Shown here in pieces: positions 9,051 through 19,897 of a DNA stretch of 64,000 nt. Position numbers and translations under genes: made by a program. The DNA is from Clostridium sp. (GTDB taxonomy: Bacteria > Bacillota > Clostridia > Clostridiales > Clostridiaceae): contig NZ_JARIDH010000042.1 of the NCBI RefSeq assembly GCF_029267215.1, positions 62,001 to 126,000 of the forward strand, read 5' to 3'. The notes below the pieces were generated by a model. It was not told the origin of the DNA. It was given only the letters and a program-made list of their open reading frames with translations, and ran no database searches. The number at the start of each line of letters is the position of its first letter. Position 1 is the stretch's first letter.

Positions 9051-11771
9051 TTATAATAAATTTTTAACTTCTTTAACTAACTTATATAACTTATTCATAG
9101 CATCCATAGGATTTAAAGAAAGAATATCAATTTCTGAAATTTCTTTTAATAAATTATCCTTTTCTAAACTTGAAAAATCTAATTGCATTTGAGAATTTTT
9201 AAATTCCTCATTTTTCGCAGAAGTCTCTAAAATCTTAGTTTCTGAAACTAAAACTTCCTTTTCTACTTTTTCTTCAAGTTCACAAGAATTAGTAACCTTA
9301 GTCTCTTTTATTTCTTCAGAATATTTTCCATCTTTAATAATTTCATCTAGATTATCATTTGAGGCTTTACTTTCTAAAGTTTCTAATATTTCTTTAGCTC
9401 TTTTTATTACCTCATCAGGAATTCCAGCAAGCTTAGCAACTTCTATACCATAAGATTGGTCAGCTCCCCCTTCCACAATCTTTCTAAGGAATATTATGGT
9501 GTTTTCTACTTCCTTAACTGCAACAGAGTAGTTTTTAACTCCCTCTATTTCACCCTCTAATTTAGTAAGTTCATGATAGTGAGTTGCAAATAATGTTTTG
9601 CATCTTAAATCTTTATTTTTACAGATATACTCTATAACAGACCAAGCTATACTTAATCCATCATAAGTACTTGTTCCTCTTCCAACTTCATCTAAAAGAA
9701 CTAAGCTTTTTTCAGTAGCATTCTTTAAAATATTTGAAACTTCCCACATTTCAACCATAAATGTACTCTTACCACCTGCTAAATCATCAGAGGCTCCTAT
9801 TCTAGTAAATATCTTATCCACTATGCTTATATTAGCTTTTTTAGCAGGTACAAAAGATCCCATTTGACACATTAATGTAATTATAGCAACTTGTCTCATG
9901 TAAGTTGATTTACCTGCCATATTAGGACCAGTTATAATAAGAAGTTGATTATCCTCCTTATTTATTAAAGTATCATTTGGTATAAACTCTCCCTTTGGTA
10001 TTACCTTTTCAACAACAGGATGTCTTCCATTTTCTATTTTAGTTTCTCCATCCTCTGTTATTTCAGGTTTAATAAAATCATTTTCTAAGGCAACAAAAGC
10101 TAAGTTGCTAACACAATCTAACTCAGCAATTATTTTAGCAGTAGTTTTTAATCTATCTATATGATTTTCAACTTCATTTCTTATTCCTATGAACACCTCA
10201 TACTCTAAAGAACAAAGTTTTTCACTAGCACCTAGTAACTTCTCTTCTATTTCCTTAAGTTCTGGAGTTATGAATCTTTCAGCATTAGCTAATGTTTGTT
10301 TTCTTATATATCTTCCTTCTGGAATAGAAGTATAGTTAGCTTTAGATATTTCTATATAATATCCAAAGACCTTATTAAATCCAACCTTTAAGGATTTAAT
10401 TCCTGTAAATTCTCTTTCTCTACTTTCTAAATTAGAAATCCAGTCTTTTCCGTTAGTTTTAGCAAGTCTTAATTCATCAATTTGAGAGTTAAATCCATCT
10501 TTTATTAAATCTCCATCTTTTATTGTAAGAGAAGGATCTTCCTTAATTGATTTATGAAGAAGTTCATAAATATCACTTAAATCATCTAAATTCTCATGAT
10601 AATCTCTTAAAAGCTTAGAATCACAATTTTCTATAACTGATTTAACCTTAGGAATTTTACCAATTGATGATTTTAATGCAATTAAATCCTTAGCATTGGC
10701 ATTTTTATTAGAAATCTTACCTAATATTCTCTCTATATCATATATATCATGTAATGCTTCCTTTAAAGAGTCATTTAAAGATATATCAGAGAATAATTCT
10801 TCCACCGCATTTAATCTTCCACTTATTTTTTCCCTATTAACAAGAGGTTCTTCAATCCATCTTCTAAGCATTCTGCTTCCCATAGAAGTTTCAGTCTTAT
10901 CTAAAACCCATAAAAGAGATCCTTTTTTACCCTTTTCTCTTAAATTTTCTGTAAGCTCTAAATTTCTTCTAGAACTTAAATCTATAGTCATAAAATCAAC
11001 TAAGCTATATACCTCAATATGATTTATATTAGTTAAACTTATCTTTTGAGTATCTAATATATATTTAACTAAGGCATTACTTGCCTTTTTAACCATAAGA
11101 CTTAAATTAGAAATCTTTTCTCCGAACTGAGAAGTTAATGCCTCTTCAATCCCCTCTTCAAAGTAGCTTAAAGACTTTCTACTTATTAAAGCAGGAGTAG
11201 TTAAAGTAATTTCTCTTATAAGCTCTTGATCTAAGGAATCTAAAAGTATTATTTCCTTAGGATTAAATTTAGATATTTCATCTAATATAACTCCTTTATC
11301 TAATTCTCCTTCCGTAGCTAAGAAATCACCAGTTGATATATCTGTAATTCCTAATGAACATCTATTTCTTTCCATATCTGCATAAATAGTCATTATGTAA
11401 TTATTCTTTGTTTCCTCAACAAAAGAAGAGTCTGTATATGTTCCAGGTGTTATAACCTTAATAACGTCTCTTTTAACTATTCCCTTAGCTACTTTAGGAT
11501 CTTCAACCTGCTCACAGATAGCAACCTTATATCCTTTTGAAACTAATCTTCCTATATATGAATTAGATGCATGAAATGGAATACCACACATAGGTGCTCT
11601 TTTCTCAAGTCCACAATCTCTTCCAGTAAGAACTAATTCTAATTCTCTAGCTGCAGTTTCTGCATCATCAAAGAACATCTCATAGAAATCTCCAAGTCTA
11701 AAGAATAAAATACAATCCTTATAATTTTCTTTTATCTCAAAATATTGCCTCATCATCGGAGTAAGGGCCAT
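9051..11771 (-). CDS. mutS: DNA mismatch repair protein MutS
   Basis: Mismatch-recognition ATPase, about 906 residues. The mismatch-wedging F-x-E is visible as FYE at 29-31 (GDFYEMF); Walker [10 protein letters not shown] lies near 612, followed by [12 protein letters not shown] and [10 protein letters not shown] Ser/Glu/Lys-rich tail follows, then a short C-terminal helix region. The open frame extends to 11786, but the first Met overlaps the GGAGGT ribosome binding site, so I start at 11771 ([10 protein letters not shown]), 7 nt after it. First gene of the mutS-mutL-miaA-hfq series. Confidence 0.96.
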   Translation of the reverse strand: MALTPMMRQYFEIKENYKDCILFFRLGDFYEMFFDDAETAARELELVLTGRDCGLEKRAPMCGIPFHASNSYIGRLVSKGYKVAICEQVEDPKVAKGIVKRDVIKVITPGTYTDSSFVEETKNNYIMTIYADMERNRCSLGITDISTGDFLATEGELDKGVILDEISKFNPKEIILLDSLDQELIREITLTTPALISRKSLSYFEEGIEEALTSQFGEKISNLSLMVKKASNALVKYILDTQKISLTNINHIEVYSLVDFMTIDLSSRRNLELTENLREKGKKGSLLWVLDKTETSMGSRMLRRWIEEPLVNREKISGRLNAVEELFSDISLNDSLKEALHDIYDIERILGKISNKNANAKDLIALKSSIGKIPKVKSVIENCDSKLLRDYHENLDDLSDIYELLHKSIKEDPSLTIKDGDLIKDGFNSQIDELRLAKTNGKDWISNLESREREFTGIKSLKVGFNKVFGYYIEISKANYTSIPEGRYIRKQTLANAERFITPELKEIEEKLLGASEKLCSLEYEVFIGIRNEVENHIDRLKTTAKIIAELDCVSNLAFVALENDFIKPEITEDGETKIENGRHPVVEKVIPKGEFIPNDTLINKEDNQLLIITGPNMAGKSTYMRQVAIITLMCQMGSFVPAKKANISIVDKIFTRIGASDDLAGGKSTFMVEMWEVSNILKNATEKSLVLLDEVGRGTSTYDGLSIAWSVIEYICKNKDLRCKTLFATHYHELTKLEGEIEGVKNYSVAVKEVENTIIFLRKIVEGGADQSYGIEVAKLAGIPDEVIKRAKEILETLESKASNDNLDEIIKDGKYSEEIKETKVTNSCELEEKVEKEVLVSETKILETSAKNEEFKNSQMQLDFSSLEKDNLLKEISEIDILSLNPMDAMNKLYKLVKEVKNLL

Positions 11772-11920
11772 TTTAAATACCTCCATTATCTATATGCCAT
11801 ATTATAAATTCGATACAAAATAATAAAAATTCATTTTTAAATTTATAAAATATAGCTTTTAATTTTTATAAATCTTATTTATATCATACTAGTTATTTTA
11901 ACACACTTTTAATAATAGAA

Positions 11921-11953
11921 AAAACTAAAGTCTTAAAATAAGACCTTAGTTTT
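11921..11953 (-). terminator. terminator of pflA
   Basis: 15-bp stem (11921-11935 with 11939-11953, one mismatch), loop AAA, followed by six T on the minus strand. Confidence 0.75.
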
Positions 11954-11967
11954 CATTAATAATTATA

Positions 11968-12675
11968 TTAATTAAATATCTCTTTTTCAATCTCTTTTAA
12001 CCAATTTTTATCTAAAGGTTCCACACCTTCTAGTCTATATGGTATATTTAAAACCTCATATTTATTAACACCTAAAACATGATAAGGTAAAAGTTCAACT
12101 TTTTCTACATTATTAAGTCCATCTATAAAAGTTTTAATTCTCATTAAATCTTCTCTATTATCAGTAAAACCAGGAACAACAACATGTCTTATCCACATTT
12201 TTTTATTCATATCTTGAGCTACTTTTAAAAATTCTAAAGATTTATCAATAGGAATACCAACTAAACTTTTATACTTTTCAGGGTCAGTTTCCTTAACATC
12301 AAAAAGAATTAAATCTACATATTTAAGTATTTCTTCGTAATCACCAAGTCCAACACCAGCTGTATCTATAGTTGTGTGTATTCCCTCATCTTTACAAAGT
12401 TTTAAGCATTCAAGTAAAAATTCTGGCTGAAGAAGAGGTTCTCCCCCTGAAAAAGTAACTCCACCATTTGAGGATTCAAAATATGTTTTAAATCTTTTAA
12501 TTTTATTTACAAGTTCATAAGGTGTATATAAAGTTCCACCATCTTTACACCAAGTATCTGGATTATGACAAAAAGCACATCTAATACCACATCCTTGCAT
12601 AAATACAACAAATCTAATTCCTGGCCCATCTACTAAGCCCATTGTTTCTAATGAATGAATTCTTCCTTTAATCAT
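11968..12675 (-). CDS. pflA: pyruvate formate-lyase activating enzyme
   Basis: Radical-SAM glycyl-radical activase, 235 residues. It carries the CxxxCxxC cluster motif (C29, C33, C36 in QGCGIRCAFCHNP), the GGV/TFSGGEPLLQ segment and IRHVVVPGFTD. It uses a [4Fe-4S] cluster and S-adenosylmethionine to make the glycyl radical on PflB at G719. It lies immediately downstream of pflB, separated by a hairpin that could lower its expression relative to pflB. Confidence 0.95.
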   Translation of the reverse strand: MIKGRIHSLETMGLVDGPGIRFVVFMQGCGIRCAFCHNPDTWCKDGGTLYTPYELVNKIKRFKTYFESSNGGVTFSGGEPLLQPEFLLECLKLCKDEGIHTTIDTAGVGLGDYEEILKYVDLILFDVKETDPEKYKSLVGIPIDKSLEFLKVAQDMNKKMWIRHVVVPGFTDNREDLMRIKTFIDGLNNVEKVELLPYHVLGVNKYEVLNIPYRLEGVEPLDKNWLKEIEKEIFN

Positions 12676-12709
12676 CTGCTTCCCCTCCTAATTAAAAAAT
12701 AGTCTAAAA

Positions 12710-12749
12710 AAGAGTGTACAAAGTTTTTAGCAAAACTCTATACACTCTT
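12710..12749 (-). terminator. hairpin between pflB and pflA
   Basis: Imperfect 18-bp stem (12710-12727 with 12732-12749) in the 85-bp gap. It is followed on the minus strand by a weak T-run, so it may be an attenuating terminator or processing site. Confidence 0.55.
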
Positions 12750-12760
12750 ATTATATAAGA

Positions 12761-14995
12761 TTATAAAGACTCGTGGAATGTTCTACTTATAACCTCTAAT
12801 TGTTGTTTTCTAGTTAATCTATTAAAGTTAACTGCATAACCAGAAACTCTGATTGTTAAGGTTGGATATTTTTCTGGATGTTCCATAGCATCTATTAAAG
12901 TTTCTCTGTTAAATACATTAACATTTAGGTGGTGAGCTCCTTGTTTGAAGTAACCATCCATAATAGCAACTAAGTTAACTATTCTTGATTCTTCCTCTTT
13001 ACCTAAAGCATCTGGTACTATTGAGAATGTATTTGATACACCATCTTCACAAACTTCACAGTAAGGTATTTTAGCAACTGAGTTTAAGCTAGCTAATGCT
13101 CCGCTATTATCTCTTCCATGCATTGGGTTGGCACCAGGTGCGAAAGCCTCTCCAGCCTTTCTTCCATCTGGAGTTGAACCTGTTTTCTTACCATAAACCA
13201 CGTTTGAAGTTATTGTTAATATTGATAATGTGTGCTTAGCTCCTCTATATAATGGATGTTTCTTAAGCTCACTTGAGAATTTCTTAACTATTTCTACAGC
13301 TAAGTCATCAACTCTATCATCATCATTTCCATATTTAGGAAAGTCACCTTCGATTTCAAAATCTACAGCTATTCCATTTTCTCTTATTGGCTTAACTTTA
13401 GCAAATTTAACAGCACTTAATGAGTCTGCTACAACTGAAAGACCAGCTATACCAAAGGCCATCATTCTTCCTACATGAGTGTCATGTAAAGCCATTTGTC
13501 CAGCTTCATAAGCGTATTTATCATGCATATAATGTATAACATTCATTGTATCTACATAAAGATTTGCAATATATTCTAAAACTTTATCATAATTAGCTCT
13601 TAATTTTTCATAATCTAAAACTTCATCAGTTATTGGTTCTATTCCTTCGATTACAACCTTTCCTGACTTCTCATCTATTCCACCATTTATAGTGTAAAGT
13701 AAAGCTTTAGCTAAGTTAGTTCTAGCTCCGAAGAATTGCATTTGTTTACCAATTTGCATTGCTGATACACAACAAGCTATTGAGTAATCATCACCATACA
13801 TAGGTCTCATTATTTCATCATTTTCATATTGTATTGAATCTGTTTTTATTGATACCTCAGCACAGAATTTCTTGAATCCTTCTGGTAATCTATCTGACCA
13901 TAATACAGTCATGTTTGGTTCTGGAGCAGGTCCTAAGTTAATTAAAGTTTGAAGATATCTAAATGAGTTTTTAGTTACTAATGGCTTACCATTAACTCCC
14001 ATACCACCAATACCTTCTGTTACCCAAGTTGGGTCTCCTGCAAATAAATCATTGTACTCAGGAGTTCTTAAATGTCTTACTAATCTTAATTTTATTATAA
14101 ATTGATCTATTAACTCTTGAGCTTCTAATTCAGTAATAACTCCAGTCTTAAGATCTCTTTCTATGAATATATCTAAGAAAGTTGATGTTCTTCCTAAGGA
14201 CATTGCAGCTCCATTATTTTCTTTAACTGCAGCTAAATATCCAAAGTATAAGAATTGAACTGCTTCTTTAGCGTTTTTAGCTGGCTTAGATATATCAAAT
14301 CCATACTTAGCAGCCATTGATTTCATCTCATTTAAAGCTTGAATTTGTTCTGAAACATTTTCTCTTAATTGAATGTACTCATTAACTGAACCTTCGCTTT
14401 CAAATGATATGTTATCATAATCTTTTTTCTTTTCTTCTATTAAATAATCTATTCCATAAAGAGCTATTCTTCTATAGTCACCTATGATTCTTCCTCTACC
14501 ATAAGCATCTGGAAGACCAGTTAAAAGACCTGCAGATCTTGCAGCTCTTGTTTTAGCTGAGTATGCGTGGAAAACACCTTGATTGTGAGTTTTTCTATAA
14601 GTATTGAAATGTTCTCTTATATCACTATCTAATTCATATCCATACTCTTTTAAAGAACTTTCAACCATTCTCATTCCACCGTAAGGATTTACTATTCTTT
14701 TAAGTGGAGCATCTGTTTGGAAACCAACGATAACTTCATTTTCTTTATCTAAATATCCAGGTTCATATGCATCTATACCTGAAACTCTATCTGTAGCTAC
14801 ATCAATAATCCCCTTCTCTATTTCCTTTATTATTAATGCTTGAGCTTTAGCTAAAACAGCGTCTGTCTTTGATGTAGTACCTTCTAAGAATTCCTTACCA
14901 CCTTCATATGGAGTGTAGTTTTTTTGAATAAAGTTTCTTACATCAATTCCTTCTTGCCAAGTTCCTTCTTTGAAACCTTCCCATTGCTTAAACAT
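12761..14995 (-). CDS. pflB: formate acetyltransferase (pyruvate formate-lyase)
   Basis: Glycyl-radical enzyme splitting pyruvate plus CoA into acetyl-CoA and formate. 744 residues, normal length. Active-site cysteine pair C408-C409 ([12 protein letters not shown]) and radical glycine G719 (RVSGYAVNF) are present, as are the WEGF start and the IIGDYRR segment. It supplies acetyl-CoA in anaerobic sugar and citrate metabolism, and sits just downstream of the citrate island on the same strand with its own promoter candidate. Confidence 0.97.
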   Translation of the reverse strand: MFKQWEGFKEGTWQEGIDVRNFIQKNYTPYEGGKEFLEGTTSKTDAVLAKAQALIIKEIEKGIIDVATDRVSGIDAYEPGYLDKENEVIVGFQTDAPLKRIVNPYGGMRMVESSLKEYGYELDSDIREHFNTYRKTHNQGVFHAYSAKTRAARSAGLLTGLPDAYGRGRIIGDYRRIALYGIDYLIEEKKKDYDNISFESEGSVNEYIQLRENVSEQIQALNEMKSMAAKYGFDISKPAKNAKEAVQFLYFGYLAAVKENNGAAMSLGRTSTFLDIFIERDLKTGVITELEAQELIDQFIIKLRLVRHLRTPEYNDLFAGDPTWVTEGIGGMGVNGKPLVTKNSFRYLQTLINLGPAPEPNMTVLWSDRLPEGFKKFCAEVSIKTDSIQYENDEIMRPMYGDDYSIACCVSAMQIGKQMQFFGARTNLAKALLYTINGGIDEKSGKVVIEGIEPITDEVLDYEKLRANYDKVLEYIANLYVDTMNVIHYMHDKYAYEAGQMALHDTHVGRMMAFGIAGLSVVADSLSAVKFAKVKPIRENGIAVDFEIEGDFPKYGNDDDRVDDLAVEIVKKFSSELKKHPLYRGAKHTLSILTITSNVVYGKKTGSTPDGRKAGEAFAPGANPMHGRDNSGALASLNSVAKIPYCEVCEDGVSNTFSIVPDALGKEEESRIVNLVAIMDGYFKQGAHHLNVNVFNRETLIDAMEHPEKYPTLTIRVSGYAVNFNRLTRKQQLEVISRTFHESL

Positions 14996-15016
14996 GTAGT
15001 TTACCCCCTATTTCTT

Positions 15017-15068
15017 AATTGAAAATCTTTTTCAATTCAAATTTAACACATTAAAATTGTTTTGTAAA
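15017..15068 (-). promoter_or_regulatory. pflB promoter candidate and leader dyad
   Basis: On the minus strand TTTACA (15063-15068) and TAAATT (15040-15045) are 17 bp apart. A 9-bp inverted repeat (15017-15025 with 15029-15037) lies in the leader, 22 bp before the start codon. The promoter call is moderate because the -10 is weak. Confidence 0.4.
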
Positions 15069-15151
15069 GTGTTTGATAATAGTTTAATAATTATATTTTA
15101 TAGTATTTTTTAATAAATATAAGTATTATATAGAAAGTTTTCATTTAATTA

Positions 15152-15239
15152 ATATTTTGAATTTTAAAAATATTAAAATAGGAATAAAATTTATCTTAAT
15201 AAAAAAACAAATCTTATTCCTATTAATCATTCAAAATAT
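15152..15239 (-). terminator. nested dyad ending the citrate transcript
   Basis: Two stacked inverted repeats, an outer one (15152-15162 with 15229-15239) and an inner one (15177-15187 with 15214-15224), follow the carrier gene stop at 15246. Their position fits a terminator for the citC-to-carrier transcript. Confidence 0.5.
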
Positions 15240-15245
15240 ATTAAA

Positions 15246-16586
15246 TTATTTTAGCCATAAACTGAAAAGTATTCCAGCTAAAACTAATATCATAGCACCG
15301 CCAAGTCTAGTAGCTATTTGTGCATACGCCATTAAATTCATTCTCTTAGCTGCACCTAATATTTCTAAGTCACCAGATCCTCCTCTATTAACATGGCATA
15401 ATCCAGAGGCTATTGAAGCTTCTATAGGATAGAATCCAAAGAATTTTGATGACATCCAAGGGCCTAATATAGCACCTAATACTGCGCCTAATGATATTAT
15501 TATTGTTGTCATATTAAAAGCACTTATTAATTCTCCAAAATCAACCATTGCTATACCAACACCAGCTATTAAAACATAGAATAAGTTACCAACCATAAAT
15601 TTTTGAACTTGTTTTGCACCTACTCTTATTCTTTCCGGAACTAAGTTTAATCCATTAGCTAATAATACAAATACAACCATATAAGCAAATGGGTGAATTA
15701 CAACTCCACCTATTGATGGAAAGAATCCTTTTCCAAATAAAGTTCCTAAGCAAAAGAATAACAATGTAATGAATAATCCTGCTGCTGCATCTTCAAATGT
15801 TGCTTTAAAACTAGATTTTGTAGATTCAACATTTTTAGCACCTTTAATTAATTCTCCATGTCCTGTTAACTCAGGTCTCTTATTACCTATACCATTTAAT
15901 ATAGCACCTGCTATAATTGCTATTATATTAGCTATAGTTAATATTGCCATTGCTGATGAATACCATATTTTAGGGTCTTTTCCTGTTACTTGTCCCCAAA
16001 TTTGGCTCATAGGAATGGCACCAGCACCATTTCCACCACCCATTATTGGAAGGGCGTAATTTAATATAACTGTTTTAGGATCAACACCTGTTATAAATCC
16101 ACCAATTATCGCTCCTAAACCAGCAGTGACTGTAGCAATAAGTACCATAGGAATAAATCCACCAATAGTTTTTGCTAAGAATTTTCTATCTATTGATAGT
16201 AAAGCACCACAAATCATCATTGAAATATATAATTCTAAGAAACCACTATGGAAAAGTGTTTTAACATTTTTTACATATACTGTAGGAATCCATCCTCTAT
16301 ATACGGCATAAGATGTTGCTAAGAAAGCTAATATAGCTCCTCCTCCTAAATAATCTTTCCAAATAGGAATTGAATCACCTATCTTACCTAAAATAATACC
16401 GCATGTAAATACTAAGAATATACTACCAACCATGTTCTTTGGTAATGAATTTGTTTGAAAACTTAATATAATTATTAATGCTCCAATTAAGAATAATATC
16501 ATTGGAACTCCAAAAAGATTTATATCTAAAAATTTTTTGAATAGGTTTTCATTTTTGCTATCGACCTTTTTGTTTTGTAATTCCAT
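15246..16586 (-). CDS. 2-hydroxycarboxylate (citrate/malate) transporter, CitS family
   Basis: 446-residue, 11-12 helix secondary carrier of the 2-hydroxycarboxylate transporter family. The two family signature loops are visible: GGGNGAGAIPMSQ in the N-terminal half and NRGGSGDLEILGAAKRM in the C-terminal half. These carriers take up citrate or malate, by cation symport or by exchange with a product. It is the last gene of the citrate lyase transcript, preceded by the malic-enzyme-like decarboxylase 25 bp upstream. Start has a GGAGGGG ribosome binding site. Citrate is the inferred substrate from context. Confidence 0.9.
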   Translation of the reverse strand: MELQNKKVDSKNENLFKKFLDINLFGVPMILFLIGALIIILSFQTNSLPKNMVGSIFLVFTCGIILGKIGDSIPIWKDYLGGGAILAFLATSYAVYRGWIPTVYVKNVKTLFHSGFLELYISMMICGALLSIDRKFLAKTIGGFIPMVLIATVTAGLGAIIGGFITGVDPKTVILNYALPIMGGGNGAGAIPMSQIWGQVTGKDPKIWYSSAMAILTIANIIAIIAGAILNGIGNKRPELTGHGELIKGAKNVESTKSSFKATFEDAAAGLFITLLFFCLGTLFGKGFFPSIGGVVIHPFAYMVVFVLLANGLNLVPERIRVGAKQVQKFMVGNLFYVLIAGVGIAMVDFGELISAFNMTTIIISLGAVLGAILGPWMSSKFFGFYPIEASIASGLCHVNRGGSGDLEILGAAKRMNLMAYAQIATRLGGAMILVLAGILFSLWLK

Positions 16587-16611
16587 ATAAAACTCCCCTC
16601 CACAAATTTAA

Positions 16612-17757
16612 TTATCTCTCAATATTTTCTACCACAGTTTTTGAAACAGACTCCACTATATTACCATCAAATACTCCAGGTATTATCTTTTCAGCAGTTG
16701 GATTTTCAACTAAAGATGCTAGTTTTTTAGCTATTGCTATCATTACATCCTGACTTACATCACTTGCTTTTGATTCTAATAACCCTTTAAATAATCCTGG
16801 GAAAACTAGTATATTGTTTATCTGATTAGGATATGAAGGTCCTCCAGTTGCTATAACTCTCGCACCAGCTTCTTTTGCAAGTTCTGGTTTTATTTCAGGA
16901 GTTGGATTTGCTAAAGCAAATATAATTGGATCACCATTCATACTTTCAACCATTTCTTTAGTAACAAGATTACCTTCTGATAAGCCTATAAATACATCCA
17001 TTTCCTTAATAGTATCTTCTAATGAACCCTTTTTTAATTTTCTATTAGTTATTTTAGCCATTTCTTTTTGAGGATTATTCAATTTTTCATCCCCTTCAAC
17101 CAAAGGGCCATTTTTATCAAATAATATCATATCTTTTATTCCAGCTTTTAATAATAGTTTTGCTGTTGCAATGCCTGATGCCCCAGCTCCTAATATTAAA
17201 ACTTTTAATTTTGAAAATTCCTTATTAACAACTTTAGACGCGTTATATAATGCTCCTAAAACAGCAATAGCTGTGCCATGTTGATCATCATGATAAACAG
17301 GTATATTTAAAACTTTTTTAAGCTCCTCTTCTATATAAAAACATTCTGGCGCTTTTATATCTTCAAGATGAATTCCACTAAAACTTTTGGCAATATTTTT
17401 TATTGTTTTAACAAGTTCATCTTGTCCAATTTGATCAACACATAAAGGGATAGCGTTTACACCAGCTAAATCCTTATAAACTAAAGCTTTTGCTTCAACT
17501 ATTGGATATCCAGCAAGAGTACCTATATTCCCAAGACCTAATACAGCTGTACCATCTGTTATTACAGCTATAGAATTTCCAACAGAAGTTAATTTTTTCA
17601 CAAGTTTAGGGTCTTTTTCAACCTCTTTACAAATTGTTGATACTCCTGGAGTATACATTTGAGATAATTCTTCTCTATTTTTTATATCAAAATTAGGATT
17701 TATGCTTAACAATCCATGAGCTAATTCTCTTTGTTTTAATAACTCTTCTTTAGTCAT
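16612..17757 (-). CDS. malic enzyme family decarboxylase (probable oxaloacetate decarboxylase, CitM-like)
   Basis: 381 residues of the NAD-dependent malic enzyme family: MYTPGVS, TDGTAVLGLGNIG, the active-site YHDDQHGTAIA, and the Rossmann motif LGAGASGIA. Inside citrate clusters of lactic acid bacteria the homologue CitM is a soluble oxaloacetate decarboxylase rather than a true malic enzyme. The absence of biotin-dependent oad genes here supports that role, giving pyruvate from the oxaloacetate released by citrate lyase. The open frame starts with a TTG at 17775 that overlaps the ribosome binding site; I use the ATG at 17757, 7 nt after AGAGGT. Confidence 0.88.
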   Translation of the reverse strand: MTKEELLKQRELAHGLLSINPNFDIKNREELSQMYTPGVSTICKEVEKDPKLVKKLTSVGNSIAVITDGTAVLGLGNIGTLAGYPIVEAKALVYKDLAGVNAIPLCVDQIGQDELVKTIKNIAKSFSGIHLEDIKAPECFYIEEELKKVLNIPVYHDDQHGTAIAVLGALYNASKVVNKEFSKLKVLILGAGASGIATAKLLLKAGIKDMILFDKNGPLVEGDEKLNNPQKEMAKITNRKLKKGSLEDTIKEMDVFIGLSEGNLVTKEMVESMNGDPIIFALANPTPEIKPELAKEAGARVIATGGPSYPNQINNILVFPGLFKGLLESKASDVSQDVMIAIAKKLASLVENPTAEKIIPGVFDGNIVESVSKTVVENIER

Positions 17758-17801
17758 ATTAATACCTCTTTTCAAGCTATACCATTTTTTTATAATACCA
17801 A

Positions 17802-18314
17802 TTAATTTTTACTTTCTTTATAATTAATAATTCTTTCTCTTATATTAGAAATAAGTTCTTCAAGGGAATGAGCTCTACTTCTACTACAAAGTGCAGCATC
17901 TTCTCCACATAAAAAGCATTTTCTTTTAGAAACTCCTAAATCTTCTCTACTTATTTTGTTTAAATCTTTATAAAAAATATCTATATCAAATAATCTACCA
18001 AGAGGGTGGGTTTCCTCTAAGGTTAATGCTGTTTTTTTTATGTCTTTTATATCTCTATCACATACAAAATAAGCTTCATACCCAGATAAAGGAGATCTTT
18101 CTTTTAAAAGATTTGTGTTTAGTGAAGCTTCTAATTCCTTAAAAGCTTCACTAAATGCATAATAGTAAAGTTCATCCAATTTATTTGGTCCTGGAATATT
18201 TAATGTTAAACATATAATAATTCCATCATGTTCCTTATTAAGTTTTCTAATTTCAAAGGCTCTCTCTTCCCTACCTTTTAATATTTCCATCAAAAACTTA
18301 TTTTTAGGTTTCAT
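17802..18314 (-). CDS. citX: holo-ACP synthase CitX (citrate lyase prosthetic-group transferase)
   Basis: 170 residues. It attaches the 2'-(5''-phosphoribosyl)-3'-dephospho-CoA group, made by CitG, to the acyl carrier subunit CitD. It shows the family GRLFDIDIF motif and a CFLCGEDAALCSRSRAH cysteine/histidine segment typical of CitX. It lies between citF and the decarboxylase in the same direction; RBS AGAGGA. Confidence 0.92.
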   Translation of the reverse strand: MKPKNKFLMEILKGREERAFEIRKLNKEHDGIIICLTLNIPGPNKLDELYYYAFSEAFKELEASLNTNLLKERSPLSGYEAYFVCDRDIKDIKKTALTLEETHPLGRLFDIDIFYKDLNKISREDLGVSKRKCFLCGEDAALCSRSRAHSLEELISNIRERIINYKESKN

Positions 18315-18334
18315 AATTTAATCCTCTATTTATG

Positions 18335-19894
18335 TTAATCCTCTTTCACTTTATGTATAACATCTATTATTGATCCATCACGATACTCAACAATACCAAC
18401 AATCCTATCTTCATATTTAATAGATTCTGGATTTCCTGTTATATTTATAGCTTTTTCATATAATTCATCTATTGAAAATACAGGAATATTCTTATTGGCT
18501 TCTAATCTTTCTTTTAATTCTTTATTTTTTGAAAGTTTATCATTTATAGCAACACCACGCTCAGTTACTACAACATCTATTGATTCACCGGGTGTTATAA
18601 CTGTGTTTACTTTTTCAACTATTGTTGGTATTCTTCCACGAACTAAAGGAGAAACAATCATTGATAATTTGGCACTTGCTGCTGTATCTGAGTGTCCACC
18701 TGAAGCCCCTCTTATATAGCCATCAGAACCAGTTATAACATTAACATTGAAATCTTTATCAACTTCTAAAGCACTTAATATAACTATATCTAGTTTGTTT
18801 GCTATACATCCTTTATTATGAGGATTTGCATATAAAGAAGCATCTATTTCTACGTGATTATTATTTTTACCTATTGATTCAACAGCTTTTAAATCAAATC
18901 CTTGAACATCAAATAATGTTCCTATAAAGCCTTCTTCGTGTAAATCAACAAATTGTTTGCTTATTCCACCTAATCCAAAACTTGCTTTTATGTTTTTATT
19001 TTCCATTTTTTCTTTTAAGAAACGAGCTACTGCAAGTGAAGCCCCACCAGTACCTGCTTGAATTGAGAATCCATCTTTTAAATATCCTGAAGATTCAATT
19101 ACTGCTGATGCGTATTTTGCAATTAATAATTCCTTTGGATCCTTTGTAAATCTAGTAGCACCAGAAGCTATACCATTTGAATCTCCTATTTCGTCAACTT
19201 CTACAACGTAATCTACATCTTGTTGAGAAATACTTGCTGGCACATTAGGATATGGCATCATAGTATCTGTAATAAGAACTACTTGGTCTGCATACTTAGA
19301 ATCTATAATAGCATATCCTAAAGAACCACATTGAGATTTTCCATGTATTCCATTTGCATTTCCATATTCATCAGAACAAGGAACTCCTAAAAATGCTACA
19401 TCTATCTTTGCATCACCTGATTCAATTGCACGAGCACGTCCACCATGAGAACGAATAATTACTGGTTTTTTCATTATTCCTTTTGAAATTTCTTCTCCTA
19501 ATTTTCCACGAATACCACTTGTTTCTATGGCTGTTATAGTACCATCTTTTATATAATCTATTAAGAATTCGTGAGCACTTGTTAAAGAACTTACACAAAG
19601 TGTTAAATCTTTTATTCCAAGCTTAGATATTTCTTCCATGACCATGCGAACTACATAATCTCCTGCACGAAAATGGTGGTGAAATGAAATTGTCATTCCA
19701 TCTTTTAACCCAGTTTTTTCAATAGACTCAGCTATTGATTTTAGCTTTTTATTTGTTCCACAAAAAGTTGCTTTTATTTTTCTTCCTTGAACATTTCCTT
19801 TAGGTTTTAAAGCATATTCTCCTCTAAACTCTACAGTTTTTCTATCTTTTAATATATCATCTGGTATATTTATATTGATACTATTAATTGCCAT
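18335..19894 (-). CDS. citF: citrate lyase alpha subunit (citrate CoA-transferase)
   Basis: 519 residues. It exchanges acetate for citrate on the acyl carrier thioester. It has family motifs such as TISFHHHFRAGDYVV, RSHGGRARAIESGDAKID and the DVVVTERGVAIN segment near the C-terminus. It starts 3 bp after the citE stop, with its ribosome binding site inside the end of citE, implying translational coupling. Confidence 0.95.
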   Translation of the reverse strand: MAINSININIPDDILKDRKTVEFRGEYALKPKGNVQGRKIKATFCGTNKKLKSIAESIEKTGLKDGMTISFHHHFRAGDYVVRMVMEEISKLGIKDLTLCVSSLTSAHEFLIDYIKDGTITAIETSGIRGKLGEEISKGIMKKPVIIRSHGGRARAIESGDAKIDVAFLGVPCSDEYGNANGIHGKSQCGSLGYAIIDSKYADQVVLITDTMMPYPNVPASISQQDVDYVVEVDEIGDSNGIASGATRFTKDPKELLIAKYASAVIESSGYLKDGFSIQAGTGGASLAVARFLKEKMENKNIKASFGLGGISKQFVDLHEEGFIGTLFDVQGFDLKAVESIGKNNNHVEIDASLYANPHNKGCIANKLDIVILSALEVDKDFNVNVITGSDGYIRGASGGHSDTAASAKLSMIVSPLVRGRIPTIVEKVNTVITPGESIDVVVTERGVAINDKLSKNKELKERLEANKNIPVFSIDELYEKAINITGNPESIKYEDRIVGIVEYRDGSIIDVIHKVKED

Positions 19895-19897
19895 AAA

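Noticed and set aside
9051-11786. MutS start at 11786
   Set aside because: That ATG lies within the ribosome binding site GGAGGT; the ATG at 11771 gives the canonical N-terminus. The same reasoning was used for hfq, citD, the malic enzyme, citG, accB, accC, cmk, the MarR gene and several lipoproteins.
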